A stretch of DNA of 64,000 nucleotides from Gnetum montanum (lineage: Eukaryota; Streptophyta; Gnetopsida; Gnetales; Gnetaceae). The stretch is from contig MNCI01033474.1 in assembly GCA_015680685.1 (NCBI GenBank), positions 1,358,085 through 1,422,084 of the forward strand. The letters run 5' to 3'. Shown here piece by piece: positions 11,134 through 22,119 of this stretch. Numbering within the stretch: the first letter of the stretch is position 1; each line of letters begins with the position of its first letter. The translations under genes were made by a program, and so were the position numbers. A model generated the notes under the pieces. It was given only the letters and a program-made list of their open reading frames with translations, was not told the origin of the DNA and did not search any database.

Positions 11134-12489
11134 ATGCCACGTGAGGTGCAATGGACGGTCCTCCAAGAGCTAAATTTTGGACCATTCCTTGGGAATTCCC
11201 TAGAAGACATGAGGCTTCAGCTACAAAACTCTCCGATGTGGCCAATCATCACAACCAGTGGTGAATGGTACTTTGGAGAAACTTATCTCTTCTGGACGAA
11301 TCGGCAACCAGGGTCAAGAGTAAGAATCAAAGACATTTATGTCTCTTACTCTTCAGAAGCAATAGTGCAAGCTCTGGGGTTGCCTGAAATTGGGGCAGAT
11401 GTGGCAGAAATTCCAAAACAGGCTGATCCAGAGGTAAAGGTGCAATGGATCCAACGGTGCTATGGGGTTGAGCGCAAGGAATTTGGCTCCTTGACCATGG
11501 TGGAGAGAGTATACTCTAAGATAGCATCTTACCATTTGAATCCAACGGTAAGACCCAACAAAATCACAGCCTTCTCCGCTCGTGCGTATGCCGCCTTGAG
11601 TGGGAAATTTCCCATGAGTCTTCCACAACTATTGTTTCTGGAGATTGAAAAAACATTCGTTGAGAACGAACGTGGAAGACGTGCTCTCCCTTTTCCCTGC
11701 CTAATTCAAAAGTTGTGCAAACGGGCAGGGATAGCACGTTACTCTAATGACATAATCCGGTGCGCCCCAATTGCCTCGTGGCGAGAGATGATGAAAGACA
11801 AAACTCCTACCACCACACAGACTGAGGAAGAGCAGCAACCGCCTCCACCACCTGCACAAACAATGCAGTCGGGCTCGCAAACCACTGCAGAATACATCCG
11901 CAAGATCCAGGAAATGCTCTTGAGCCAGCAAGAGCAATCTAGCATGACTGGTGGAGGAGAGGATACTTTAGTCTATTGCCCTGCCATGAGTCACCTGGAA
12001 CAAGTGGCTCAATCAGTCATCTTTCTTGAAAGCGCAGGGTCTATATTCTTCATCGCTCGAGCACCAATTCCAACTAGAACAGATCTAAGCATCCAAGGTG
12101 TATCAATTGCAACCCAGCAGTTATTCCCTGAAATCTCAAGGAATGTTGCTACCTTCTCGATACGCTTGGAAGATGGTGAAGGGGCGACGATCTTGGTGAT
12201 CCAACACCAGGGACAGGAAGTTGTGGCCGAAGTGGTTGTTGACATGATTACTACAGTTCTCAATGCACCAACAGCACCTGTACCAAACATTCATGGACTA
12301 CAAGATGTACAGGTGTCTGCTGGAACTTTGCGTAGCAAGATCGATGCAGCCCAACATAAAGAGTTGTTGGATCGACTGGTGGGAACCGGGCAACTGCTTC
12401 TAGATGTCTTCGACCTTCCGGACACCATTACTGCAACCCAGTCGAAGCTGCTCTCAGCAAGGGGCAAGAGCCTTATTTTGGAAGGATAA
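11134..12489 (+). CDS. extra 3' ORF of element A (plant retrotransposon-associated domain plus linker)
   Basis: An open frame of 451 codons lies after integrase. The first 200 or so residues (WYFGETYLFW, VRIKDIYVSYSSEAIVQALGLP, FPMSLPQLLFLEIEKTF, LPFPCLIQKLCKRAGI) resemble the domain often annotated as 'putative plant transposon protein', found in Athila-type elements. A Gln/Pro-rich linker follows (residues about 228-245), then a less distinctive second half. Its role in the element is not known. It shows no signal peptide or membrane helix, so it does not look like a classical envelope. An in-frame TAA lies upstream, and 11134 is the first ATG. Unlike gag-pol it has no internal stop over this length. 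Homologous coding sequence continues past the terminating TAA (12487-12489). Confidence 0.75.
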   Translation: MPREVQWTVLQELNFGPFLGNSLEDMRLQLQNSPMWPIITTSGEWYFGETYLFWTNRQPGSRVRIKDIYVSYSSEAIVQALGLPEIGADVAEIPKQADPEVKVQWIQRCYGVERKEFGSLTMVERVYSKIASYHLNPTVRPNKITAFSARAYAALSGKFPMSLPQLLFLEIEKTFVENERGRRALPFPCLIQKLCKRAGIARYSNDIIRCAPIASWREMMKDKTPTTTQTEEEQQPPPPPAQTMQSGSQTTAEYIRKIQEMLLSQQEQSSMTGGGEDTLVYCPAMSHLEQVAQSVIFLESAGSIFFIARAPIPTRTDLSIQGVSIATQQLFPEISRNVATFSIRLEDGEGATILVIQHQGQEVVAEVVVDMITTVLNAPTAPVPNIHGLQDVQVSAGTLRSKIDAAQHKELLDRLVGTGQLLLDVFDLPDTITATQSKLLSARGKSLILEG

Positions 12490-13718
12490 CTTGAAGCTGC
12501 TCAAGTTGCTTGTTAGCACTTGGCAACTGAGGTAGCCCAATTAAGAGCCCAGCTTGCCGATCCAGCCATCCTTAACTACAAAATCACCAAAGATGAAGCT
12601 TTTCAATAGCTTTAGCTTAAAATTCAGGTTGTTGAGGATACCCGAGAGACAGCGATCCTTGACAAGGCCATAGCAAATGCCCAAGCATATCACTTAGAGA
12701 AGAACTTGGCAGAGGTTCACTAGGAGAACATGCAGTTGACCACGAAAGTTCATCACCTGCGTAATGTTGGTGCGGAGAATGAACACATGAAAGATTTTAT
12801 CCACCAACAGTAGGAGGGGCTAGCCAAGGTGAATGCAGACATAAGAAGGTTGCAACTGAAAATTGAAATCTGTCAATGAAGGAGGTTTGGGCATTGCGAT
12901 AGAAGTCTACAATTGAGATTGCCACTTGGAAAAGTGAGGCCCTGAAATTCAAAAAAGTCAAAAATCATTACAGGGACCAAGTGGGATTGCAGAAGGAGGT
13001 AAACGAGAAGCACATTCAAGTCGTCAAAGCTAAGATGAACTAAGCGCTCCAACAGCTTCGAGAGGGAGGCGAGGTATGGTCATCTATCTTTGATGGGTTG
13101 AACGCCTACAACAAAGCAAAAATTCGCCTAAAGGAGCTACAAATTGAGGAAATAATAGAATACATGGAATTGGCCAACCTTCAATATGCAAACCTGGCTA
13201 TGCTCACAGCTAGGAGACCATGGTCAGAGTTAGAAAAGTAAGTGGCCGTCTCATATTCTTTATACGAGGGTGAGTTCCAAGTGCACAAGGCAACAAAACA
13301 GAAGCTGGCAACAGCAAACGTAGAACTCGAGGCCCTCTACCCAAGCTTTGAAGGACAATGTACAGTCGCGGAGGACCTGGCCCGAAGAATGAATGACTAC
13401 CAGCAACTGCAAGCATCAATCCAAGCATTTGACATTGAATGCAAGGAATTCGTAGCCTGGTTTGTCAATTTAAAAGAACTCTTTCCGGCGCTGCCATGCC
13501 CTTGGGAAGTTCCAGCTCCCACACACATTGGAGAAGCTTCCTAGACCATGAACGACCCTAGAAGCAAAGAAGAAAAGATGAGGGCTCTCTTGGGGGCTTT
13601 CTAGCTACCTCCAGAAGTTGCTGCTACCACTAGGCAACCATCATTCACGCCACCACCAATGCATGGGCCAGAGGTTGGAGAAGGTCCGTTAGAGCCATCA
13701 CCCCCAGGGATGGTGTGA
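12490..13718 (+). pseudogene. coiled-coil C-terminal continuation of the 3' ORF, broken
   Basis: After the TAA the same frame continues as heptad-rich sequence (ATEVAQLRAQLADPAI, LEKNLAEVH, MQLTTKVHHLRN). It is cut by TAG stops at about 12514, 12607, 12721 and 12811, and a frame change follows near 12880. The frame at 13242-13544 has VELEALYPSFEGQ and ARRMNDYQQLQASI. A Pro-rich end (about 13650-13718) closes it. The ancestral product was probably a protein of some 850 residues ending in a long coiled coil. Confidence 0.65.
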
Positions 13719-13957
13719 TCTTCTCCAACAATTTAATGCATCATTCTACACAGCAGAGGCTCCAGGACCAGCGAGGTGTTCAATTTTATCTCTGAACATC
13801 ACCATTTTTGTAATTTTTTCTCCTCTATAACTCAGGCACTTGGTCAAATTTATGTGTGTCATGTATGTGTTTTAGTTATGTGTGTTGCTAATAAGAATCC
13901 ATACCTTCCCAATTGTAAAGTAACTTGAGGACGAGTTTTTGCTCAGTCGTGTGGGTA
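13719..13957 (+). other. 3' untranslated tail and polypurine tract of element A
   Basis: A short AT-rich stretch ends in CAGTCGTGTGGGTA directly before the LTR start TGATGAAG. The equivalent in the other elements is CAGTCATGGGGGTA, so this is the plus-strand primer region. Confidence 0.65.
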
Positions 13958-14871
13958 TGATGAAGTGTCATTAAGTCCTGCGTCGATTGGGCTGCATATA
14001 CGAGGCCACGTATACGCAGCCACATCAACGCGAGCCCGTCAACATAGCCTTCCTGCGTCGACGTGGCCCCATTTATGTAGCCATCTTTCTCAACCTATAA
14101 ATAAGAGGGCCTTCCGCCTCATTTAGGCATCTTTCAGTTAGTTGTAGCGAAGCTCTTACAGTTTGTTCCCGTAGGAGATAGAATATTTTCCAAGTGCCTA
14201 CAGCAGGTGTAAGAAAAGTGATCGACTCTTTATTCGAGCGTTGATGTATCTGAGCCCATTGGCATGACGACAATAAAGATGAACTATTCGAGCATTCCTT
14301 GCAGCATTTGGACTTAGCTATTTTATGCATTCAGTAGTTTAATATATTTATGCTTTGTTAGTTACATGTTAATTACTTAAGTTTCTGTTATTATTATTTT
14401 AATCGCTATTGTTCATTCATAGTTTGTAAAGGCCATAAGTATGACCATCTCAAACGTAAATCAAACACTTGGTAAACCCAGTGACGCTTAACGTCTGGTA
14501 GCCCAAAAGTGTTAGGAGATGCTCAAAACATGCTCGGAAGATGGGACCGAATACTTATGCTAGGAATAGTTAGAATACAAGTTAGAATAATTAGATATTA
14601 GATAATAGTTTATTCCTTACCTTTCATACCTTAAATTAGCCGCCAAAAGATATGCAAAAAGCTATAAAAATCATTAGCCTTAGTCTCACTTAACCATCGT
14701 AAACGGAACATCACAAGTGAGGTTAGGAAGACAATGACCGTTCTAACCCAGAGTTTCATTGGTTAGAGTTTGGTGTATGTTAAGTACTTACAGTCTATGG
14801 AATTCAACCGGGTTGCGTGTGAACGCCTGTGATTCATATGGTTGGGCGTAGGGGTACCTAGCTGCTCATCA
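13958..14871 (+). repeat. LTR A (3' LTR of element A)
   Basis: It starts TGATGAAG after the polypurine tract and ends CTCATCA, with the conserved terminal stretch GTAGGGGTACC just before the end. Length is 914 bp. A TATA box (TATAAATA, 14096-14103) follows a U3 filled with repeated GCATATACGAGGC / TGCGTCGACGTGGCCCC words. It shares its promoter-proximal part, its R-like AATAAAGA segment and its end with LTR B and with the LTRs at 55 and 60 kb. Confidence 0.88.
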
Positions 14872-14951
14872 CCTATCCACTATGTATTCAATTGATCTTG
14901 TTCCTCACTTTCTTTGACTCGAGGACAAGTTGTTATTCAGTCGTGGGGGTA
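14872..14951 (+). repeat. 80-bp internal tail between two tandem LTRs
   Basis: It contains ACTCGAGGACAAGTTGTTATT and CAGTCGTGGGGGTA, which match the sequence just ahead of LTR A (13925-13957). It is therefore the 3' end of another element's interior, left between LTR A and LTR B. Confidence 0.75.
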
Positions 14952-15841
14952 TGATGAAGTGCTAAGCAATTGATGTGTCAACTAGGCTATGTATATAGGG
15001 CCCTGTATACGCAGCTGTGTTGACGCAACCTCATTGACATATCCCTCCATGCATCAACATGGCCCCGTTTATGCAGAGCCTATTTTAGCCTATAAATAAG
15101 TGGCCCTCCACCACACCTAGGTATCTTAGGAATTAGTTGTAGCCAGACTCTTGCAGTTTGTTCCCGCAAGAGTTAGAATATTTTTCCCAGTGCATGCCCA
15201 CAATGTGATGCTTGTAATTGTACGGACCCTTTATTCAAGTGTGACGTACTTGGACACGCACATGATCGACAATAAAGATCGAGATTACTTCATCATTGTA
15301 GCATTCACTTAGTTTAATTATTTAATTTTTATTGTTAATTGTTATTGTTATTTATTGTTTTCTTAGTTAATATTTCTTTACCATCATTTACCATTCTTAT
15401 TGTTAACTGCGGAATGAGTACGACTTAATCACGAGCATTTAAGTATGACTACTTGGTAACCAGTAGCGTACCTAGGATCTACACTTGGTAATCCTAGTAG
15501 TAGTCATGCACAAGGTTCAAGATGTGTACAGATGATTAACGAATGGATGCTCATCGCACTTAGGCTACCTGAGACTTCATTTCCTATTGCTTATTAGTTT
15601 AATCAAGATTATTTTCCATTGTCTCTAGGAGTAGCATTATTTTAGGATCACATCATACACATCACTCTGGACTAAACCATACGTGACAAAGCAAATACTA
15701 GTCCAAGTGGGAAGACAACGAACTGCGATCAACATGTAACGATCTAGATACCACAACTAGCCTATCCATGGAGTTCGACCGGATCGTGCGTGAACGCTCA
15801 TATTCATATGGTTGAGTGTAGGGGTACCTTGCCACTCATCA
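14952..15841 (+). repeat. LTR B, second LTR of the same family in tandem
   Basis: It starts TGATGAAGTGC, ends CCACTCATCA and is 890 bp long. TATAAATAAG lies at 15091-15100. It aligns with LTR A along its length but is clearly diverged, so the two are not a fresh LTR pair of one insertion. Confidence 0.85.
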
Positions 15842-16668
15842 ACTACTATTAAATCTTGGATGTTGATGATAGTAGTATGTTGGATGATGCTTTTGGGCAT
15901 TTGGGTAAGTGCTAAACTGAAATTTATTTTGGGAAGGAGATGTGGGAAGAATAAGGAAGATCAATTGGCAACAAGTGGAGAAATGTCATTGCTATTTGGT
16001 CATATGGCAAGGAGGCCTACTCCATAGATTGATGTTAACAATTATTTTTCTACGTTCTTGAGTTCCTTTTTGCAAGTTTGAGTCATCATTGGGATGCAAG
16101 GGAAGCATTCCAAGGAGATGTTCAATTCAAGGAAGCATGGTGGGGCATGAGCATAAGCCTCCTTAAGCAAAGGAATCTAAAAACCAAAACCTCAATTGAT
16201 ACTCATTCTCATGTTCTAATGCATTGAGTCTTTATTGTTGTTAGAAGTGTGATGGCCTTGAGTCATGAGGGCATGGTGCCTTCTAGCTTGTGAAAGGTAA
16301 TGAAGCATGACATTTTTAAGAGTGGAAGAGCTAGTGTAGGAACACCTCTTCCAATCCCCTTGTTCTACCCTACATGTATGTTTTGCAAATTTTAGGCTTG
16401 AAGAAGGCATCTTAGAAGCTTAGGAGACATATTGGCTAAGATCTAGAGGTGACAAAAGATGTTTAAAAGTCAGAGGATACATCCTACTCAAATTGCAAAA
16501 GTATCAAAAGAGACATCTTGTCTAGGAGAAGACATCTTGAAGGAAACATCTCCCCAAACCTAAAGACATCTTACCATGGGAGATGATGTATTTGGGCCTA
16601 AAGAAGACATATTTTCCAAGAGCTAGGCTGACATAGAATACATCTTCCCAAGGTAAGAGATGACCTGT
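15842..16668. other. unassigned sequence with clustered GACATCTT words
   Basis: No coding frame is recognised. From 16400 on, GACATCTT or close variants recur (for example near 16510, 16531, 16562 and 16603). The cluster sits just upstream of the repeat pair at 16.7 kb and could be the U3 of that element's LTR. Confidence 0.4.
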
Positions 16669-17245
16669 ATAGCTAGAAAAAATTCTAAAAACACATATCC
16701 CAATTCAAGAAACAACCCAAACAAGATGAAAAATGATGGAAATAGCTAGGGAAAAGGTGAGAAGACTTGAAAAACATTTGAAGAACCTCAACTTGAATTG
16801 AGGAAAGGTTTCTAGATTTCTTGTCTTCAAGTTATTCATAAATATTAATGTAATTCACCATTGTTAAAAATACTAACCATGAGCAAGAGAGAGAGCTCAT
16901 GAGTAAAGAGAGCTTATGTAAGAAAACTGAGTGAGAGGCAAGGAAGAGCACTTGAGAGAGGTTAAGAGAATCTCTTATAAGTGTTTTGTCTTGAGCTTTG
17001 GCTCCATGGTGAGCAATTAAGGATTGAGAGGAGATGTGTGGCCTCTAAGATCCTTGGGAGAGTTGTGAGTTAAGCTTGGCTCCTCATCTTTGATGTATTT
17101 TCTCTATATTTTGATATTTTTCTTAATATAAGAGATATTTTCCCCATGTCATTGTGCTATTTTTATTTTCTAGGATAGATCTACTTGGAAGTTGGAAAAT
17201 GGATCCTTTTGGGTTTTATTGAGGTAGTACTCCCCTATTCTATAT
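16669..17245 (+). repeat. left long terminal-type direct repeat
   Basis: About 520 bp from TAGCTAGGGAAAAGGTGAGA to TGAGGTAGTACTCCCC is repeated at 17.6-18.14 kb. The unit ends just before TAGTATTATAGC (17246-17257). That matches the initiator-tRNA-Met primer site TGGTATCAGAGC at nine of twelve bases, with only G-to-A and C-to-T differences. The left boundary is approximate. Confidence 0.7.
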
Positions 17246-17620
17246 TAGTATTATAGCATATGTTTAGAGGAAGCCATACATCTACAAGAGGTTTGAAGGA
17301 AGTCACACCTACATTGGTGATCTTCATCAAGCTTTTGAAGGAATTCTAAAGAATTTTGAAGCTTTGGTATGGCTCCTACAAAGAAGATTGATCAATATCT
17401 TAGATAAGAGATTTAAGAGCTCAAAGACTCCTTTAAGGCTTTTGTGGTAGAAATGTAAGAAGTTCTTTCCAAAGTAAGGACTATCAAATACCAAGATTTT
17501 GGAGAAACTTCAAGAAGAAGTGAAGAGGAGATTGAAGATAAGAATCCTTCTACAACTTTGCAAGGATTAAGAGGAATGGCCCGTTTAGCTAAGAAAACTC
17601 CCAAAAACACTTGTAGCAAG
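17246..17620 (+). pseudogene. short interior with a gag-like stub
   Basis: Between the repeats a frame from 17370 reads MAPTKKIDQYLR, then stops, then ELKDSFKAFVVEM and later ETSRRSEEEIEDKN. It looks like the N-terminus of a retrotransposon Gag (Met, basic, then heptad-like). The rest of gag and all of pol are absent, so the unit resembles a deletion derivative or TRIM-sized element. Confidence 0.5.
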
Positions 17621-18140
17621 ATGGAAAAGAATAAAAATAGCTAGGGAGAAGGTGAGAAGACTAGGAAAAGATTTGAAGAACCTTAAATTAAGTTGAGAAA
17701 AGGTTTCTAGATTTCTTATCTTCCAGTTGTTCATAAATATTGATGTAATTCTCCATTGTTATAACCCTAACCATGAGGAAGAGAGGAAGCTCATTAATGA
17801 AGAGATCTTGTGCAAGGAAATTGAGTGAGAGGCAAGGGAGAGCACTTGAGAGAGGTTGAGAGAATCTCTTATAAGTGTCTTATCTTGAGCTTTGGCTCCA
17901 TGGTGAGCAATTAAGAATTGAGAGGGGATATGTATGGCCTCTAAAATCCTTGGGAGAGTTGTGAGTTGAGCTTAAATCCTCATCTTTGATGTATTTTCTT
18001 TGTATTTTAAGAGTTTTCTTAATATAAGGGAGATTTTCTCCATTTTACTGTGTTATTCTTGTTTTCTAAGTTGGATCTACTTGGAAGTTGGGAAATAGAT
18101 CCTTTTGGGGTCTATTGAGGTAGCACCCCTTATTCCAAGT
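17621..18140 (+). repeat. right long terminal-type direct repeat
   Basis: This is the second copy of the unit at 16.7-17.2 kb. Shared runs include AGAGAATCTCTTATAAGTGT and TTGAGCTTTGGCTCCATGGT. It ends near TTATTCCA. The two copies differ at many sites, so the element is old. Confidence 0.7.
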
Positions 18141-19480
18141 TGTATTTACCAACAATACTAATATCATGAGTTGAAATCTTAATTTTTTGCAAGAAAAGAA
18201 AATCTGAAGATAAATGCTAATGTGAAATAGATTCTTTGATAGTCTTTGCTTAGGACCTATCAAAAAGGTCTTAAACGTTACATGAGAAAACTAACATTGA
18301 GATGTGGGGGAGGAGGTCCCCATCCTTGATTTTTCAAGCTTAACATTTGTCTCACAATTCATGTCACTAATAAGTGAAAAAGCATTATCTAATAAAAAAA
18401 ACAATTGGAACAATAGTAGAAGTAGAATGAGAATGAGATACATTTGTGGTTTTTAAATTGAAAGCAGTGCTAAAAATTTCTTTTTTCTAAAAAGAAATTC
18501 TCTTTAAATACCAAGAGTATACTAGCACCTTTAGAATTAAAAAGATTAATAAAAGGTTAAGAACCTATTGAAAAATATTTCATTTATACCTAATGAAAAC
18601 TACCGTGATTTGTCTCTTTTGAAAATTGTTGTTTCTTTTCCTCACAAACAACTTTCTTATTGAGGATAGGGCATATTCCAATAATGTGTCCTTCACGATG
18701 ATAATAGCTACAACATCCTTACAAATTATAATATGTAATTTTTTGGGAAAAACACTAATCATGAATATTGAGTTTTGGTTTTGTGTTCTTCTATCATAAA
18801 TTAATCTCTACAAAATAACATGTGTGGGACGCATCATCTAGTAATATTTTTAACTTTATCTTTAGGATTGTGCTAATGCTGCCAACAATTTTTCTTTCAA
18901 TACTTTGAAAAATAAGTTAAATATTTTCTAATTCCATTCAATAAGAGATTTTAGAATAAGCGAAGGACTATGAATCAAAATCCATGTTCAATTCCTAAGC
19001 AATAAAAGTATTACATTCATCCATAAAAACTGTACTATCTAATGATTTCTCAACCATTTTAGAATTGGTTATTTGATAAGAAAAAAGATTAAAAACAATA
19101 GCAGAAATATAAAACATTAATTTCATAGCATTCAAGGATAACCTAAATTACTAGTATAAAACTCTTATGTAGGTGAATAAATCTAATAATTTGTAGAAAT
19201 ATATATTGTGAAGTGATACCTTTTGACAAGGATTCATATACATATTTAAGTAAAATAGAATCAAAAGCTTCAAAATTCTTCATAGTCTTTATAGTGTGAG
19301 AGACATTAGTGTTTTCCATCTTAAGATCATTCCTCACCAAAAAACATTTCTGCTACAAAAACTTCACTAAAAACTCTCGAGATCAACAAACCACTAAGAG
19401 AATTTGTCACACAAAAAAATTATTACAACAAATCAACAATGACTTACTAGGGCATCCTCCTAGTGAGGGACTTTTTGGCC
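18141..19480 (-). other. decayed retroelement-like DNA, not classified
   Basis: The DNA is AT-rich with no intact frame. On the minus strand near 18660-18710 a degenerate zinc-knuckle-like string can be read (CSYYHREGHIIGICP), with Tyr where the second Cys is expected. This hints at a former gag. Nothing else is recognisable. Confidence 0.3.
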
Positions 19481-21365
19481 TTGAATTGTCACTTATATTT
19501 TAACACTTTTTACGATGTTATTGAAATTGCATTCCATTTATCTTGTCTTACTTCTGCTAATTTTTAAGCTTTTTGATTTTAGAGCATGTCTCTAGTTTTT
19601 CATTTTAAAAGAAACATTTTTTGGGGTTATATTTACTAATACAATGTCATTTGCAAATAACATACACTAAGGGATTTCGTTTTGTATCTCCTTTGTTTAT
19701 TCATCCATAATAATGATAAATAAATATGGGCTAAGTGTATATCCTTAATGTAGATCTATTATGATTGGAAATAGATTTTGTTCCATAAGCTAGTCTAATT
19801 TTAGCGGTAGCTCCTTCATACATGTCTTGAATTACTTTAATATATTTTTCAAGGATGTTTTTTTTAACTATGCAAGGACCACCAAATAATATCTCTAGGA
19901 ACTCCATATCATATGTTTTTTCTAAGTCAATGAAGATATGTAGATTTTCTTTATGTTTTTTTAATTTTTTTCATCAATTGTTATATTAAGAAAATAGTGT
20001 GTATAATAGATCTCCTTAGCATAAATCCATATTGATTTTCTGATATTGTTGATTTAAGTCTAAGACATTGCTCTATGACTCTCTTTCAAAGCTTCATAGT
20101 ATAGCTCACTAGCTTGATTCCTCTATAGTTTGTACAATTTTGCACATCTCCTTTATTTTTATATATGAGAACAAGTGCATTCTCTCCAATTGTTAGGCAT
20201 TGAACAAGTGCATTTTCTCCAATTGTTAGGCATTTCTCCATTCTTCAAAAATTTGTAAAATAATTGTATCAATCAAGAAACTCCTATATCTCCCAATACT
20301 TTCCAAGATTCTATAGGAATGTTATCTAGTCCAAAAACTTTTCCATTTTCATCTTTGATAAGGTTGTCTTTACCTTAGAGAAGGAAAGTTCATTAACCAA
20401 ACTAAAATTTGATTCTTTTTCTTAGATGTCTTTTCTCCAAAATTCTTTATTTAATAATTCTAGAAAATAACTTTTCTACCTATTCAAAATTTTGTTATCT
20501 TTTATGAAAATTCTTTAATATGCCTCCTTGCTTTGACATGATCAGTGTCCTTACATTTCTTGTTTTTAATTTTTGCCTATTTATAAATAGATTTTTCTCC
20601 TTCCTTTGTTTCTAATTTCTCGCAAAAGCTATCAAAGGCCTTATGTTTGGCTTTAGCTACTACTATTGTTGCCTTCTTTTTTGCCTTTTAGTATAATAGC
20701 CTATTTTTATGGTCTTCGTGTAGCTACCATTCCTTAAAGTATTTGTTCTTATTTTGGATAGCATGTTGCATTTCATCACTCCACCACCATGTTTCCTTTG
20801 GGATGTATTTTTTGCCTTTTGTTTTACCCAAAATGTTCTTTTGAATTTTCTAAATGCACCTTTCCATTTGATCCCAAATTATGTTTGCAAAGAAATCCCA
20901 ATTCCAAGTGCCTTCTTGAAGCAATTGTTTTTTGAATAAAGTGATGTCATTTTTCTTTAACTTCCATCATTTTTTACGTTTAGTCTCTTTTCTCATGCGA
21001 CCTTTGAAGCTCTATATAGTTAAGTCCATGACCATTAGTTGATGCTAAGTTACGAGATACTCTCTAGGCATAACCTTGCAGTCTTTCTACAAGGCCTAGT
21101 CTCTTTTGTGTAGCAAGAAATAATCAATTTGTGTTTTATCCATACCACTCTTATATGTAATTAAATGTTTTGTTCTTTTCTTGAAATAAGCATTTGCAAT
21201 TGCAACAAGGTCACATGCACTTGCAGATTGCCGTAGTGAATCTCCCATATCATTGACTTTTCCAAATCTATGTCCTCCATGAATCTTGTCATATCACATT
21301 TTTATAAATCCAACATAACCATTAAAATCCCATCCATTAAATATTCTTTCTTACTAAGGGATATC
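19480..21365 (-). mobile_element. RTE-type LINE, endonuclease-reverse transcriptase remains
   Basis: Minus-strand frames give endonuclease pieces (DFNGYVG near 21320, GMDKTQIDYFLLHKRD near 21130). RT pieces follow: KNKGDVQNCTNYRGIKLVSYTMKLWKRVIE (about 20150-20060), ENQYGFM, FIDLEKTYDMEF (about 19930) and EKYIKVIQDMYEGA (about 19830). The NYRGI...FGFM...DLEKAYD...IKDMYEGA order is typical of plant RTE LINEs. Stops and frameshifts are frequent, and the start of the endonuclease is missing. Confidence 0.8.
20169..20234. repeat. 33-bp direct tandem duplication
   Basis: Two adjacent 33-bp units starting GAACAAGTGCATT and ending TTAGGCATT differ at one base. They lie inside the RTE remains and arose after its insertion. 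Confidence 0.9.
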
Positions 21366-21399
21366 TTAATGAATAAAAAACAACAATGCATGTAATACT

Positions 21400-22119
21400 A
21401 CCTGGCCTATTGGGCATAGCTATTTAACTTAACCCTGCCATGACACAAAAGCCACGCTATGTGACCGGCCCTGATGTTTATAGGTCTTCATTGTTGTACC
21501 TATGTCAAGAGAGAAGCCCAACTCTTTTGGCCATATCTAGTAATGGGTGGGTTGGATCAAACATCACGGACAACGAAAGCATGGACGGTAAATGCAACTG
21601 TTTCATTGTCTCAACCCAGAGCCATACTCTTCCACCGAGGCTGAAAGCGCGGGAAATCAACTCACCAAAGACGTGGGCAATTTCTTAAGATTTTCTTTGC
21701 ACAAATTTGGGCAGTTTCTGCAATTCTTAATCCGTGTTTTTGAATCTTAATACTTCGGGTAACTGATTTTCTGCGCTAACAGCTAAACAAGCGCTAGAAA
21801 GCAAAGATATTACTCGATTGCTTCGCAGTTGGTTGAATAAATAGACTCAGAATGATAATCTTTGCTCATTCATTTGAAAATGCTTTTCCAGGGAAGAAGT
21901 TTCTTTTAAGACATTAACATGTGTATTGCCTTTGATATTCTAAATTGAACCTGGGCGCTGATTGCACAGGTAGACTTACTGAATTTCTACGTGCACTAGT
22001 GGTGAATTATTTCTCAAACTTCTTTAGCACTTTTTTCAGTGCTTGTTTTGCTAATTTTTTTGGCAGTTTCTCAGATATACTGCTAGGTTATTAGGAGCTT
22101 CTGTTCGCATAGCAGAAGA
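21400..22119 (+). promoter_or_regulatory. 5' flank and probable promoter/5' UTR of PSF1
   Basis: This is the stretch between the RTE LINE and the PSF1 start. It is richer in GC and CpG than its flanks around 21450-21680 and lacks an obvious TATA box, as is usual for replication genes. The open frame at 21440-21688 has no recognisable homology and is probably chance. Confidence 0.45.
21649..21656 (-). promoter_or_regulatory. E2F-type site upstream of PSF1
   Basis: GCGGGAAA reads TTTCCCGC on the minus strand, an exact match to the plant E2F consensus TTTSSCGC. It lies 464 bp before the PSF1 ATG. E2F control is known for plant replication genes. Use of this copy is inferred. Confidence 0.55.

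Larger units (their letters stand above)
1..14871 (+). mobile_element. Ty3/gypsy LTR retrotransposon, Athila/Tat-like (element A), 5' end outside window
   Basis: The order gag, protease, RT, RNase H, integrase, long spacer, extra 3' ORF, polypurine tract and LTR is read directly on the + strand. Integrase lies after RT, which defines the Ty3/gypsy order. The RT active site reads FMDD in the context VFMDDFSTYG. The extra ORF after integrase points to the Athila/Tat group. The window begins inside gag, so the 5' LTR and primer site are not seen. A 3101-bp insertion (4244-7344) splits RNase H. The gag-pol frames carry many stops, so the copy is old and not autonomous. Confidence 0.93.

Noticed and set aside
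11134-12489. Host gene or viral envelope at the 3' ORF
   Set aside because: It lies between integrase and the polypurine tract of element A, and has no signal peptide or membrane helix.
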